Assembly: GCF_003610295.1 (NCBI RefSeq)
Contig: NZ_RAPV01000001.1
Span: 4,278,001 to 4,342,000, forward strand
From: Paraburkholderia sp. BL23I1N1
GTDB taxonomy: Bacteria > Pseudomonadota > Gammaproteobacteria > Burkholderiales > Burkholderiaceae
DNA: 64,000 nucleotides
Direction of reading: 5' to 3'
Part shown: positions 47,047 to 55,373 of the stretch, piece by piece
Layout: every line of letters begins with the position of its first letter
How positions within the stretch are numbered: the stretch's first letter is position 1
Translations under genes and position numbers: made by a program
Notes under the pieces: generated by a model
What the model was told of the DNA's origin: nothing
Seen by the model: the letters and a program-made list of their open reading frames with translations, nothing else
Databases searched by the model: none

Positions 47047-48459
47047 GTGTCTGCAATTGCCGCCCGTCTCGAGAGACTGCCGTTGTCGGGTTTTCATCGC
47101 AAGCTCCTGCTGATCGGTGGGCTGGGATATATGTTTGACGGACTCGATTCGTCATCGCTGGCATTCCTGCTACCCGTCGTAAGCAAACTATGGCACCTGA
47201 CGAGTGCCGAGACGGGTCTCGTCGCGAGCAGCACCTACATTGGGTACTTTTTTGGGGCCTTTCTGTCGGGCGTGCTCGCCGATGTGATCGGCCGCCGTCG
47301 CATCATGATGAGTGCGCTTGCGATTTATTGCTGTGCGTCGCTCGCGAGTGCGACCGCCAATGACTGGCACACCTTTTTCGCATTACGCATCGTCGCGGGC
47401 TTTGGATCGGGGGCGGAGACCGTGGTGATCGCACCGTTCCTTGCCGAGTTCGTACCACGGCGTTACCGAGGCATCTTTTGCGGCGCGCTGGTCGGCTTCA
47501 TGTCGTTCGGCTATCTGGGTTCATCCATTCTCGGCTTCACTGTTGTGCGTAACTTTGCCGATGGCTGGCGGTATCTGGCGGTGGCGACTTCGTTGCCCGT
47601 CGTCATGCTCCTCTGGTGGCGCAGAACCTTGCCCGAGTCACCGCGCTGGCTTGAAAGCCAGGGGCGGGCCGCTGAGGCAGACAACATTGTGACTGCAATC
47701 GAGTCATGGTTTGCAGGTAAAGGCATCAGTTTGTCGCCCATTGGCTCCCTCGGCAACATGCCGGGATCTGTGCCTGCAAAGGGCAACGCCTTGCAGAATG
47801 TCTTGACGCTGTGGTCGCCGCGACTGGCGCGTACGACGGCGGTGAGCTGGCTGATGTGGTTCTCGGTCGCGTTCGCGTATTACTCGTTTTTCTCCTGGAT
47901 TCCGAGCCTGCTCCTCAAGGAGGGGCTCACGATGACGAAAAGCTTTGGTTATTCGATCGCGATTTACGGGGCGCAGATTCCTGGCTATTTCTCGGCGGCA
48001 TGGCTCAATGAACGGCTCGGCCGAAAGGGCGTGGTGGCGTCATACATGATGTTGGGCGGGATTGCCGCGATCACGCTGGCGTTTTCCCACACGGGGCTAC
48101 AGATCATGGCTGCGGGCATATGCCTGTCGTTCTTCATGAATGGCGCGTTCGCAGGCGTGTATGCGTACACCCCTGAAGTCTTTCCGACCGCTGTGCGAGC
48201 AACCGGTACGGGGTCGTCCTCATCTTTCGGCCGAATTGGCTCGGTGAGCGCGCCCATTCTGGTCGGCCTTGTCTATCCAACGCTTGGATTCCTGGGCGTG
48301 TTCGCAATGACTACCACAGTCTTGCTAGTCGGGGCCTGCGTGGTGTTCTTCCTGGGTATCGAGACCCGCAACCGGTCGCTTGAAGATATCGAAGAGGGGG
48401 GCGTGAGCCAGCCCCGTGATTTGCAGGGCTCGCTCACTTCGACTGAAATGCGCGGCTGA
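47047..48459 (+). CDS. MFS transporter, aromatic/organic acid type
   Basis: A 470-residue 12-helix MFS importer. Helix 1 has GYMFDGLDSSSLAFLLPVV, the loop 2-3 motif is GVLADVIGRRRIMM, helix 4 has GSGAETVVIAPFLAEFVPRR, and LPESPRWLESQGR follows helix 6. This pattern is shared by the sugar-porter-like and aromatic acid:H+ symporter groups. GTG at 47047 has GGGAGA upstream; an out-of-frame ATG lies five bases before. It is 48 bases after the gamma-glutamyltransferase gene and presumably imports that enzyme's substrate. Confidence 0.87.
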   Translation: MSAIAARLERLPLSGFHRKLLLIGGLGYMFDGLDSSSLAFLLPVVSKLWHLTSAETGLVASSTYIGYFFGAFLSGVLADVIGRRRIMMSALAIYCCASLASATANDWHTFFALRIVAGFGSGAETVVIAPFLAEFVPRRYRGIFCGALVGFMSFGYLGSSILGFTVVRNFADGWRYLAVATSLPVVMLLWWRRTLPESPRWLESQGRAAEADNIVTAIESWFAGKGISLSPIGSLGNMPGSVPAKGNALQNVLTLWSPRLARTTAVSWLMWFSVAFAYYSFFSWIPSLLLKEGLTMTKSFGYSIAIYGAQIPGYFSAAWLNERLGRKGVVASYMMLGGIAAITLAFSHTGLQIMAAGICLSFFMNGAFAGVYAYTPEVFPTAVRATGTGSSSSFGRIGSVSAPILVGLVYPTLGFLGVFAMTTTVLLVGACVVFFLGIETRNRSLEDIEEGGVSQPRDLQGSLTSTEMRG

Positions 48460-48493
48460 GCGTTCGAGACGTCCCAATCTTTACAGACAGACA

Positions 48494-49048
48494 ATGCCAG
48501 GCAATCCGCCCGATTCAATTTCGCCAGTCCTGCAAACGCTGGCCATGTCAGACCTTGAACGTCTTGCAATGACCCTGCGGTTGAAGAACCAACCCGCAGC
48601 GATTTTCCGTGAAGTTCACGCCGTGGCCGCGAGCACGATAGGCCTCGGCCTGTTCACGATCATGTCCTACGACGCGCAACGCGAGGCGGTCGAGCGCGTT
48701 TATACAAACATGCCGGACGTGTATCCAATTGGGGGCCGTAAGCGCAAACATGGCACCGCGTGGGCAAAGCGGGTATTGCGGGATCTCAAGCCATTTCGAG
48801 CAGAAACGGCGCAAGGTATCCGGGAGGCATTTGACGATCATGCAGTGATGACCGGCATGGGCCTCGGATCGATATTGAACATCCCGGTCGCGTACGATGG
48901 GGTATGCGTCGGCACGATGAACATGACACACAAGGAAGGCTGGTACACGGGCAGGCACGAAGAAATGGGCATGCTGATTGGCTCTTTCCTTGCGCCCGCG
49001 TTAATCAGGTGCAACGTGATGCATATCGATGGCGCCGTGCGTCTCTGA
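48494..49048 (+). CDS. GAF-domain protein
   Basis: A 184-residue soluble protein consisting almost entirely of one GAF domain: FREVHAVAASTIGLGLFTIM, RVYTNMPDVYPIGGRKR, GLGSILNIPVAYDGVCVGTM and NMTHKEGWYTGRHEE. No output domain is attached. It sits between two MFS genes in the gamma-glutamyltransferase set (34 and 18 bases away), so it is more likely a small-molecule-binding or enzyme-like member of the family than a signalling sensor. ATG at 48494 is the only reasonable start. Confidence 0.85.
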   Translation: MPGNPPDSISPVLQTLAMSDLERLAMTLRLKNQPAAIFREVHAVAASTIGLGLFTIMSYDAQREAVERVYTNMPDVYPIGGRKRKHGTAWAKRVLRDLKPFRAETAQGIREAFDDHAVMTGMGLGSILNIPVAYDGVCVGTMNMTHKEGWYTGRHEEMGMLIGSFLAPALIRCNVMHIDGAVRL

Positions 49049-49066
49049 GTTCACTCACTACGATCT

Positions 49067-50305
49067 ATGCAGACAAGAACTACCCTGGCCGGATCTTCCG
49101 AATCCCAAAGCACCTGGGTGCTTGTTTTCATCCTGGGCTACCTTGCGTTACTGGCCGATGGCGCGGATGTCATGATGTACGGCCTGACGCTCACGCGAAT
49201 CAAGGATGAATTTGGCTTGAGCAATGTCGAAGCGGGGGCGCTAGGCAGCTTGACCCTGTTCGGTATGGCCATTGGCGGCATTCTCGGCGGATGGGCCAGC
49301 GATCGCCTGGGGCGGGTGCGGGTCGTGGCTTGGGCATTGGCGCTTTTTTCGCTCGGAGCTGGGCTACTCGGACTGACGCACAGTTTTCTTGAGTTCGCGG
49401 TCGTGCGGTTTATCAGTTCATTGGGCATCGGTTGCATGGTGCTGGTCTCCACGCTGGTTGCCGAATACGTACCCACGGAACGGCGCTCACTGATTCTTGG
49501 CGTCCTGCAAACCGGTATTTCCACGGGCTATATCGTTGTCATCTCGCTGAGCAACTGGATTTTGCCGCACTACGGATGGCGTACGCTCTATTACGTGTCG
49601 GCACTTCCTGTGCTGCTGGCCCTGGCGATCAAATTTGCCGTACCTGAGCCGGCAGCATGGCAGGTGAGCCGCGCGGCGGACCGCAAAGGCGAAGGTGGAC
49701 GTCGCACCAACCGCTACTATCTGATTTTCAGTAACAGGCAGTCACGAACGTTGTTCATTCTGTGGACCTTAGCGTCGCTATTTGCACTTTCCGGATTTTA
49801 CGGCCTGAACAACTGGTTGCCGACATACCTGGAAAAGGAGCTGCACATTAAATTCGGCGCAATGGCCGGGTACATGATTGGTACTTTCGTGGTCGCCTTC
49901 ATTGGCAAAATCTTTGCGGGATGGCTAGGTGACCGCTGGAGCCGGCGTGGTGTTTATGTCCTTGGTTGTGTGGGCGCCGCACTCTTTCTACCGGTGATTA
50001 TCTTCTGGCATACGCGTGAGAATACTGCGTACCTCATGCTTATCTTCGGGTTTTTGTATGGTGTTCCGCTGGGGACCATCGGAACCTTCATGTCCGAGAG
50101 TTTCACTACCGCCATTCGCGGGACAGCCGTGGGCGGCTCCTATAACCTCGGTCGCTTTTGCTCGGGCGCGGCCCCCATTGTTATTGGATACATTGCCACC
50201 CAGTTTTCTATTGGCATCGGATTTCTTGTGGTCGGTGCGGTTTTCTTTCTGAGCGGGATGACCGCGTTTTTTGTTCCGGACCGGTTGTATGACACACAAC
50301 GTTAG
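49067..50305 (+). CDS. MFS transporter, aromatic acid:H+ symporter type
   Basis: A 412-residue 12-helix MFS protein. LALLADGADVMMYGLTLTRI in helix 1 resembles the D-G-x-D signature of aromatic acid transporters. The loop motif is GGWASDRLGRVRVV, and GGSYNLGRFCSGAAP is near helix 11. It starts 18 bases after the GAF gene and completes the four-gene GntR-controlled set. Two different MFS importers in one operon suggest two related substrates or an import/export pair. Confidence 0.87.
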   Translation: MQTRTTLAGSSESQSTWVLVFILGYLALLADGADVMMYGLTLTRIKDEFGLSNVEAGALGSLTLFGMAIGGILGGWASDRLGRVRVVAWALALFSLGAGLLGLTHSFLEFAVVRFISSLGIGCMVLVSTLVAEYVPTERRSLILGVLQTGISTGYIVVISLSNWILPHYGWRTLYYVSALPVLLALAIKFAVPEPAAWQVSRAADRKGEGGRRTNRYYLIFSNRQSRTLFILWTLASLFALSGFYGLNNWLPTYLEKELHIKFGAMAGYMIGTFVVAFIGKIFAGWLGDRWSRRGVYVLGCVGAALFLPVIIFWHTRENTAYLMLIFGFLYGVPLGTIGTFMSESFTTAIRGTAVGGSYNLGRFCSGAAPIVIGYIATQFSIGIGFLVVGAVFFLSGMTAFFVPDRLYDTQR

Positions 50306-50404
50306 TCCCTGGCCGGCGGGTGGAACGTGGTTGCTCGAATCGCAACACAGCGCTCCGGGTCCCGTCTGTGCGTCCACTTGATCGATCCGAAGCCGCACGC
50401 CACT

Positions 50405-50707
50405 TTATAGCGTCCCAATCCTGGCCAACGTAATGGCATGCTCGGGGCATGCCGTCACGCACAAGCCACATGCCCGGCACGCATCGGCGTTTGGCGTGTA
50501 CGCGACTTTCATTCCGTGTACACGCAGCTTGAATTTGTGCAGCGCTCCTAACTGCTGATAGTCGGCCGTCTCGACCCGGCGGATTTCGAAAACGTCCTCG
50601 GGGCAGACTACCGCGCAATCGCCCTTGCCTTCGCACCGTTTCAGATTGACTATCGGGGCGATCACGCCTGCGGCCTGTTTGCAAGCTGAAGCCGAAACCT
50701 TGCTCAT
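50405..50707 (-). CDS. Ferredoxin with two cysteine clusters
   Basis: A 100-residue ferredoxin. The C-terminal cluster has the standard four Cys (CRACGLCVTACPEH). The N-terminal cluster reads C-x5-C-x3-CP (RCEGKGDCAVVCPED), lacking one Cys of the usual CxxCxxCxxxCP, so it may hold a 3Fe-4S or altered cluster. It carries electrons for an unidentified redox enzyme. ATG at 50707 has a GAGGATC site and overlaps the stop of the upstream small membrane protein by four bases, so it belongs to the ECF sigma operon. No obvious redox partner gene adjoins. Confidence 0.88.
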   Translation of the reverse strand: MSKVSASACKQAAGVIAPIVNLKRCEGKGDCAVVCPEDVFEIRRVETADYQQLGALHKFKLRVHGMKVAYTPNADACRACGLCVTACPEHAITLARIGTL

Positions 50708-51018
50708 GCTGGATCCTCGTTGCGCTTGCCATCTGCGGAGGAGATGTTCTTCTGAAAGTTCTCGCGTTCCTCCGGCGTCATGCGTTCCCACCGACGCCAA
50801 TGCCGGCGACCATGGCAACCGCCGCGCCCCCGAAATCCGCCGAAGAGAATGCGGCTCAGGATCAACAGGCCCATCGCGTGCGGATAATCGATTGAACGGC
50901 CGCCAATGAATAGCGCAGGGACTACCCAGTTCCATAGCGCCATCACCATCCATCCCAGCACCGCAATGCCCACCAGCACCAACAGTACTTTGCCGAAGCT
51001 TCTCAGTTTGAATCTCAT
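50704..51018 (-). CDS. Small membrane protein of the ECF operon
   Basis: A 104-residue protein with two hydrophobic helices (KVLLVLVGIAVLGWMVMALW near residues 10-30, and HAMGLLILSRILFGGF near 47-62). A basic, Gly/His/Arg-rich cytoplasmic tail follows (RGRGGCHGRRHWRRWERM), then TPEERENFQ. It lies directly between the ECF sigma gene (12 bases) and the ferredoxin gene (overlap). It has the position of an anti-sigma factor but shows no zinc-binding anti-sigma motif; the Cys/His-rich tail might bind metal. The function is not established. Confidence 0.78.
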   Translation of the reverse strand: MRFKLRSFGKVLLVLVGIAVLGWMVMALWNWVVPALFIGGRSIDYPHAMGLLILSRILFGGFRGRGGCHGRRHWRRWERMTPEERENFQKNISSADGKRNEDPA

Positions 51019-51030
51019 CTATTTGCTCCT

Positions 51031-51615
51031 TTAGATATCCAGTTCGTCATACACGGCTTGCAGGCGAACGCGCAGATGCAGTACTGCGTAGCGCTTGCGT
51101 GCCAATAGCGTGTTCACGCCGACACCGCTTTCGGATGCCAGCTCCTTGAAGCTGCGCCCTTCGAGTTCATGGGCGACGAAGACGTCTCGCTGATTCGCCG
51201 GCAATTCGTTGAGCGCGTCTTGCAGGGCTTCCAGCAGGATTGACCTTGCATAGACGGCTTCCGGGCCGGCGTCGGTTGCCGGCAGGGCGAGATCCAGCCG
51301 GTAGTCCGCGTCGTCGGCGTTGTCGACGCTTTCGACCCTGTTGGCCAGCGGTTCCTCGCGGCGCTTGCGAAAGCGGTCGATGATGCGGTTTCGGGCCACG
51401 CGAAACAGCCACGCGCTCACCTGCTCAATCGGCGCGGGGAGCCGGTAGGCTTGCACGAACTCGTGAAATACATCTTGCAAGATGTCTTCGGCCTCGCCCT
51501 GGTCGTGCACGCGGCGCCGGATGAAATTGCCGAGTTTCGACCGCTCACGCAACACAGTTGCAGTGATGTCCTTATCTCGTTCGATCATCGAATTCGGGGT
51601 GCGCGGCGGTTCCAT
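51031..51615 (-). CDS. ECF-type RNA polymerase sigma factor
   Basis: A 194-residue extracytoplasmic-function sigma factor. Region 2 covers about residues 20-90 (QGEAEDILQDVFHEFVQAYR, SAWLFRVARNRIIDRFRKRR). Region 4 covers about 130-185 (LNELPANQRDVFVAHELEG, SFKELASESGVGVNTLLARK). It redirects RNA polymerase to a specific promoter set. It is the first gene of a three-gene unit with a small membrane protein and ferredoxin. No classical anti-sigma gene is present. Confidence 0.92.
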   Translation of the reverse strand: MEPPRTPNSMIERDKDITATVLRERSKLGNFIRRRVHDQGEAEDILQDVFHEFVQAYRLPAPIEQVSAWLFRVARNRIIDRFRKRREEPLANRVESVDNADDADYRLDLALPATDAGPEAVYARSILLEALQDALNELPANQRDVFVAHELEGRSFKELASESGVGVNTLLARKRYAVLHLRVRLQAVYDELDI

Positions 51616-51775
51616 ACGTCTGTAGACGTTTCGCGATTGGAAATATTGTGCGCGACGGAAAAATTGACGTGGCTGATCGGCACTCCGGTTTCATCTCGAG
51701 TGCAAAGATCCACCGTGTTGATGGGGTGCGGATCGTGATCGACGCTCTATCCGCGAGCGCCGATAGCCGCCAGCC

Positions 51776-52903
51776 TCACGAACTCGCTTGCCGACTTTGA
51801 CGGCAGGCGAACCAGCGCCGCGCAGTAGCGGGCTCGTGCGCCCGCTCCTCGACCTCGCGCCACCACTTCTCGCCGCGGTGGGGCGCGCCCAGATCCAGCC
51901 GTTCGCCCATGCGGGGCGTTGCAAGCGGAATACCACGCACGGCGGTGAGCCCGACCACGCGTTCGAAGGGTTCTTGCCAGCGATGCATCGCCAGATCGAA
52001 CGTGCCGTTGTGAACCGGCACCAGCCAGCGCCCACGCAGATCGACGTGTGCCTGTACGGTCTCGTCAGGCTGCATGTGGACGTACGGCCATTGGGCATCG
52101 TAGGCGCCCGTTTCGAGCAGCGTCACGTCGAATGGACCCAATCGTTCGCCAATCGTCCTGAAACCATCGAAGTAGCCCGTGTCGCCGCTGAAGAACACGC
52201 GCAGCGCGTCGTCGACGATCACCCACGAGGCCCATAAGGTGCTGTTGCCGTCAAAGAGACTGCGGCCGGAGAAATGCTGCGCCGGCGTTGCCGTGAACGT
52301 CAGGCCGTCGATCTCGACACTCTGCCACCAGTCGAACTGGCGTACCTGCGACGCGTCGATACCCCACTCGATCAGGCGGTCGCCGACGCCCAGCGGCGTC
52401 AGAAACACCGCCGTTTTCGCGGCGAGCGCCAGCACCGTTTCGTGGTCCAGATGGTCGTAGTGGTCGTGCGAGAGGATCACGCCGCGCAGCGGCGGCAAGT
52501 CTTCAAGCGCAATGGGCGGGGCATGGAAGCGCTTCGGACCGAACCGCCGGAACGGCGATGCACGCTCGGCGAAAACAGGGTCGGTCAGCCAGAACTGACC
52601 ACGCAGCTTGAGCAGCATGGTCGAATGCCCGAGGCGATAGAGGCTCCGGTCCGGCGCGGCGTCGAGCTGTTCACGCGCCAGCGCATCGACGGGCAGGGCA
52701 CCCGCCGGCACCGTGCCGTCCGGTTTGTTCAACAACACATTCCACACGATGCTCAAAGTCTTACCGATTCCTTCAACAGGACGCGGCTTGACGTTCCGGA
52801 AGCGCTCGCCGTCGTGCTGAGCCGACGTGTCGAACAATTCGCGACCGCGTCGCGCCGCCGTCAGGCCCAAGACATGGCGAATAGAATCGGTGAACGATGT
52901 CAT
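51776..52903 (-). CDS. Metallo-beta-lactamase-fold hydrolase (NAPE-PLD/UlaG-like)
   Basis: A 375-residue MBL-fold enzyme. The zinc motif is ILSHDHYDHLDHETV (about residue 155), with further ligands in FFSGDTGYFDG and VPVHNGTFDLAMHRW. The order and RLGHSTMLLKLRGQFWLTDP resemble the NAPE-phospholipase D/UlaG-type lactonase group rather than beta-lactamases. Bacterial members hydrolyse phosphodiesters or lactones, but the substrate is unknown here. It is divergent from a TetR regulator with an 83-base promoter region containing two operator-like repeats. Confidence 0.88.
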   Translation of the reverse strand: MTSFTDSIRHVLGLTAARRGRELFDTSAQHDGERFRNVKPRPVEGIGKTLSIVWNVLLNKPDGTVPAGALPVDALAREQLDAAPDRSLYRLGHSTMLLKLRGQFWLTDPVFAERASPFRRFGPKRFHAPPIALEDLPPLRGVILSHDHYDHLDHETVLALAAKTAVFLTPLGVGDRLIEWGIDASQVRQFDWWQSVEIDGLTFTATPAQHFSGRSLFDGNSTLWASWVIVDDALRVFFSGDTGYFDGFRTIGERLGPFDVTLLETGAYDAQWPYVHMQPDETVQAHVDLRGRWLVPVHNGTFDLAMHRWQEPFERVVGLTAVRGIPLATPRMGERLDLGAPHRGEKWWREVEERAHEPATARRWFACRQSRQASS

Positions 52904-52922
52904 GCAAACTGCCTCGATGCTG

Positions 52923-52976
52923 AAAGTAGACTGTTGAGTGTAGTTTATTTTTGAGAAAAGTAAACTGCCCGGTGTA
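52923..52976. promoter_or_regulatory. Tandem TetR operator candidates
   Basis: AAAGTAGACTGTTGAGTGTA (52923-52942) recurs as AAAGTAAACTGCCCGGTGTA (52957-52976), 15 of 20 identical at a 34-base pitch. Each copy is a near-dyad TARAC-N6-GTGTA. They fill the divergent TetR/hydrolase promoter. Confidence 0.6.
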
Positions 52977-52986
52977 AAATTTAACG

Positions 52987-53601
52987 ATGAACACCAGCGA
53001 CATCCCCCTCCGTCTGACCGACCGCAAGCGTGCCGCCGTCATTGAGGCGGCCATCGAAGAATTTCTCGCGGCCGGCTTCGACGCGACCAGCATGGACCGT
53101 ATCGCGGCACGCGCGAGTGTCTCGAAGCGGACGGTCTACAACCATTTTCCGAGCAAGGAAGCGCTGTTCGCGGCCATCCTGCGGCAGTTGTGGGAGTCGA
53201 GCGACACGGGAGCGGCGCCGGTTTATTCGGCCACGCATCCCTTGCGTGCGCAGTTGCTCCAGCTTCTGTTGAAAAAGCTGAGCCTGTTGAATGACGAGGC
53301 GTTTCTGTCCCTCGCGCGCGTGGCGATCGCGGCAGGCATTCATTCGCCGGAGCGCGCGCGCGAAATGGTCACGCGCATGGGCGAGCGGGAGGAAGATTTG
53401 ACTGTGTGGATTCGCGCAGCCGCTGCCGACGGCCGCCTCAAGACGTCGGACCCGATGTTCGCCTCGCAGCAGTTGCAGGGCCTGGTCAAAGCGTTCGCAT
53501 TCTGGCCGCAGGTGACGATGGGCCAGGCAACGCTCAGCGCGGATGAACAAAGGCGGGTCGCGGAATCTGCGGCCGATATGTTTCTTGCGCGCTATGCGTG
53601 A
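52987..53601 (+). CDS. TetR-family transcriptional regulator
   Basis: A 204-residue TetR-type repressor. The helix-turn-helix is in residues of about 15-62 (AAIEEFLAAGFDATSMDRIA, ARASVSKRTVYNHFPSKEAL), followed by an all-helical ligand domain of the AcrR-like C-terminal type. The ATG is only 11 bases after the downstream operator repeat, implying tight autorepression. It is divergent from the MBL-fold hydrolase, its likely target. The effector is unknown. Confidence 0.92.
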   Translation: MNTSDIPLRLTDRKRAAVIEAAIEEFLAAGFDATSMDRIAARASVSKRTVYNHFPSKEALFAAILRQLWESSDTGAAPVYSATHPLRAQLLQLLLKKLSLLNDEAFLSLARVAIAAGIHSPERAREMVTRMGEREEDLTVWIRAAAADGRLKTSDPMFASQQLQGLVKAFAFWPQVTMGQATLSADEQRRVAESAADMFLARYA

Positions 53602-53607
53602 GGTGCC

Positions 53608-53922
53608 TTATGCGTCTTTCAGCCAGGGCATTTCCACAGGCGACACCACCAGACGCCGGGACTCCCGTTTTAGTTCGAAGATGAACCCGACCAGAATCAT
53701 GGAGTCGGCGTACGGGATCGGAAATACTTGAGGATTGTCCACGGTGCGCAACGGGTGCGCCGGGGTATTCGCCGTTGTCGCGGCGTTTTCGCGGACGCTT
53801 TCCAGCTCGTCAGCCATGGCTTGGCCACTGACTTTCTGGACGCGGCTACGCAGGTCGCTGAAGGGTTCGATACGCGCCCCGTCTTCGTTGTATTCGGGCA
53901 CTTCATAGATGAACCAGGACAT
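53608..53922 (-). CDS. Hypothetical protein of 104 residues
   Basis: A soluble protein starting MSWFIYEVPEYNEDGARIEP and containing NPQVFPIPYADSMILVGFIF and ELKRESRRLVVSP. The composition looks like a genuine beta-rich coding sequence. ATG at 53922 has a GGAG site seven bases upstream. It is convergent with the TetR gene (six-base gap). No domain is recognised and the function is unknown. Confidence 0.65.
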   Translation of the reverse strand: MSWFIYEVPEYNEDGARIEPFSDLRSRVQKVSGQAMADELESVRENAATTANTPAHPLRTVDNPQVFPIPYADSMILVGFIFELKRESRRLVVSPVEMPWLKDA

Positions 53923-53972
53923 GTGCGTCTCCAGAGAAAGGGGCGAGCATTCTAGCAGCGAGCATAACGCCT

Positions 53973-54000
53973 CCCGGTTTTCCTTACTGCAGAAACCGGG
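53973..54000. other. Eight-base inverted repeat
   Basis: CCCGGTTT and AAACCGGG enclose a 12-base loop between the divergent 104-residue protein and GAF-Fis regulator genes. It could be an operator or transcript hairpin. Confidence 0.4.
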
Positions 54001-54028
54001 CAGCGTTCAGTCCCCACACCAAAAAAAC

Positions 54029-54044
54029 TGAGAAAAACGTCTCA
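54029..54044. promoter_or_regulatory. Candidate GAF-Fis regulator binding site
   Basis: TGAGA-N6-TCTCA is a dyad 106 bases before the GAF-Fis regulator start. TGAGA...TCTCA dyads are typical of Fis-type activator sites, so this may be autoregulatory. Confidence 0.4.
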
Positions 54045-54149
54045 TCCAACTTGATGCTGCGCTGCGGTGTGATCTTCCGGAATCCGCATGCTAAAAGTCA
54101 TCCTAAGCGTGCCGCTCAGCAATGCGCGCCGAGCCGACTGGAGACATTC

Positions 54150-55292
54150 ATGCCCTATGTTCCGCAAGTGAGACACATCGACCGGATCCGCAGGTTGATC
54201 GAAGGCCGAAACTCTGATCGTGGTGCCGATGCTACGCGGCTCGCTTCGTCGTATTGGCGCTCGCTCGAGCAATATCATCTTGATCCTGGCCTCACAGCGG
54301 GTCCGCGTATTTTGACCGCGCCGGAATTGCGCGACGTGCAACACCGGGAGGAATCGGTTTTACGGGCCTCAGGAGAGTGTCTTTCGCGTCTGCATGAGAC
54401 GGTACGTGAAGCGGACTACTGCGTGATGCTCACCGACGCGCAGGGCGTGACGATTGATTACCGCGTTGACCGGGACCGGCGTCACGACTTCAAACGAGCG
54501 GGACTTTATTCGGGCTCCTGCTGGTCCGAGCAGGAAGAAGGAACCTGTGGCGTTGCAGCCGTGCTGCTCGATTCCCAACCGATCACGGTGCATAAGACAG
54601 ATCATTTTCGCGCCGCTTTTACCACGTTGACGTGCAGCGCTTCGCCGATCTTCGGGCTGGAAGGCGAACTGATCGGCGTGCTGGATGCGTCCGCGATTCG
54701 CTCGCCTGACGAACGCGAAAGTCAGCGGCTGATCAATCACATCGTGCGTCATAGCGCGGTATTGATCGAGGACAGTTTCTTTCTCAACGCGAGCACGCAT
54801 TGCTGGGTTTTGCTGGCGCACCGGAATCGCCACTATGTGGAAGCCCAACCGGAGATCCTGATTGCCTTCGATGTGCGCGGAAACGCGGTCGCGGCCAATC
54901 GCCGGGCCAAAGAGTGCGTGCCAGGCCTTGACCGGCTGCCGCGACCGGTCTCCGAACTATTCGATATCCGCGCTGAACGTCTTCTGGATGTCAGACCCGG
55001 TCGCGACATGGTCTCGATGAAATGTGTGGACAACGGTTCGCCGCTGTATGCACGGGTTCGTCCGCCCGTCATTCGCGCGCAACGACAACCTGCGCCGAAG
55101 CCTCGGGATCCCGCCCGCGGGGTGCAACCCACGCTCACCGATATCGACGCCCTTGAGCGCGACCGCATCGTCGCCGCCCTGACGAATGCGAAATGGCGAC
55201 CGGACGAGACAGCCCAAACCCTGGGCATCTCGCGCGCGACGCTTTATAGACGGATCGCGAAGTTCGGCATTGTCCCGCCCCACAGGCGATAG
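54150..55292 (+). CDS. GAF-Fis regulator lacking the AAA+ domain
   Basis: A 380-residue AcoR-like regulator. The N-terminal helical segment (SSYWRSLEQYHLDPG) leads into a GAF domain (about 75-215: DYCVMLTDAQGVTIDYRVDR, SEQEEGTCGVAAVLLD, ASPIFGLEGELIGVLDASAI). A linker region follows, and then a C-terminal Fis-type helix-turn-helix (LERDRIVAALTNAKWRPDET, TLGISRATLYRRI). The central sigma-54-interacting AAA+ domain of AcoR/AcxR proteins is missing, with no GAFTGA or Walker motif, and there is no frameshift to explain it. ATG at 54150 has a GGAG site. It precedes an FAD monooxygenase gene, its likely target. Confidence 0.88.
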   Translation: MPYVPQVRHIDRIRRLIEGRNSDRGADATRLASSYWRSLEQYHLDPGLTAGPRILTAPELRDVQHREESVLRASGECLSRLHETVREADYCVMLTDAQGVTIDYRVDRDRRHDFKRAGLYSGSCWSEQEEGTCGVAAVLLDSQPITVHKTDHFRAAFTTLTCSASPIFGLEGELIGVLDASAIRSPDERESQRLINHIVRHSAVLIEDSFFLNASTHCWVLLAHRNRHYVEAQPEILIAFDVRGNAVAANRRAKECVPGLDRLPRPVSELFDIRAERLLDVRPGRDMVSMKCVDNGSPLYARVRPPVIRAQRQPAPKPRDPARGVQPTLTDIDALERDRIVAALTNAKWRPDETAQTLGISRATLYRRIAKFGIVPPHRR

Positions 55293-55373
55293 CGGTCCGC
55301 GGTTATCCAGCGGGCAAAGAACCCGCGCATTACTTCGACGTTTCACTAATCCGTATCGAATGGAGGAGCAGTC

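Noticed and set aside
51776..52903. Reading the MBL-fold gene as an antibiotic-resistance beta-lactamase
   Set aside because: Length, motif order and flanking sequence fit the NAPE-PLD/UlaG-like group, not beta-lactamases.
54150..55292. Calling the GAF-Fis protein a sigma-54 activator
   Set aside because: No Walker A/B or GAFTGA motif is present between the GAF and Fis domains.
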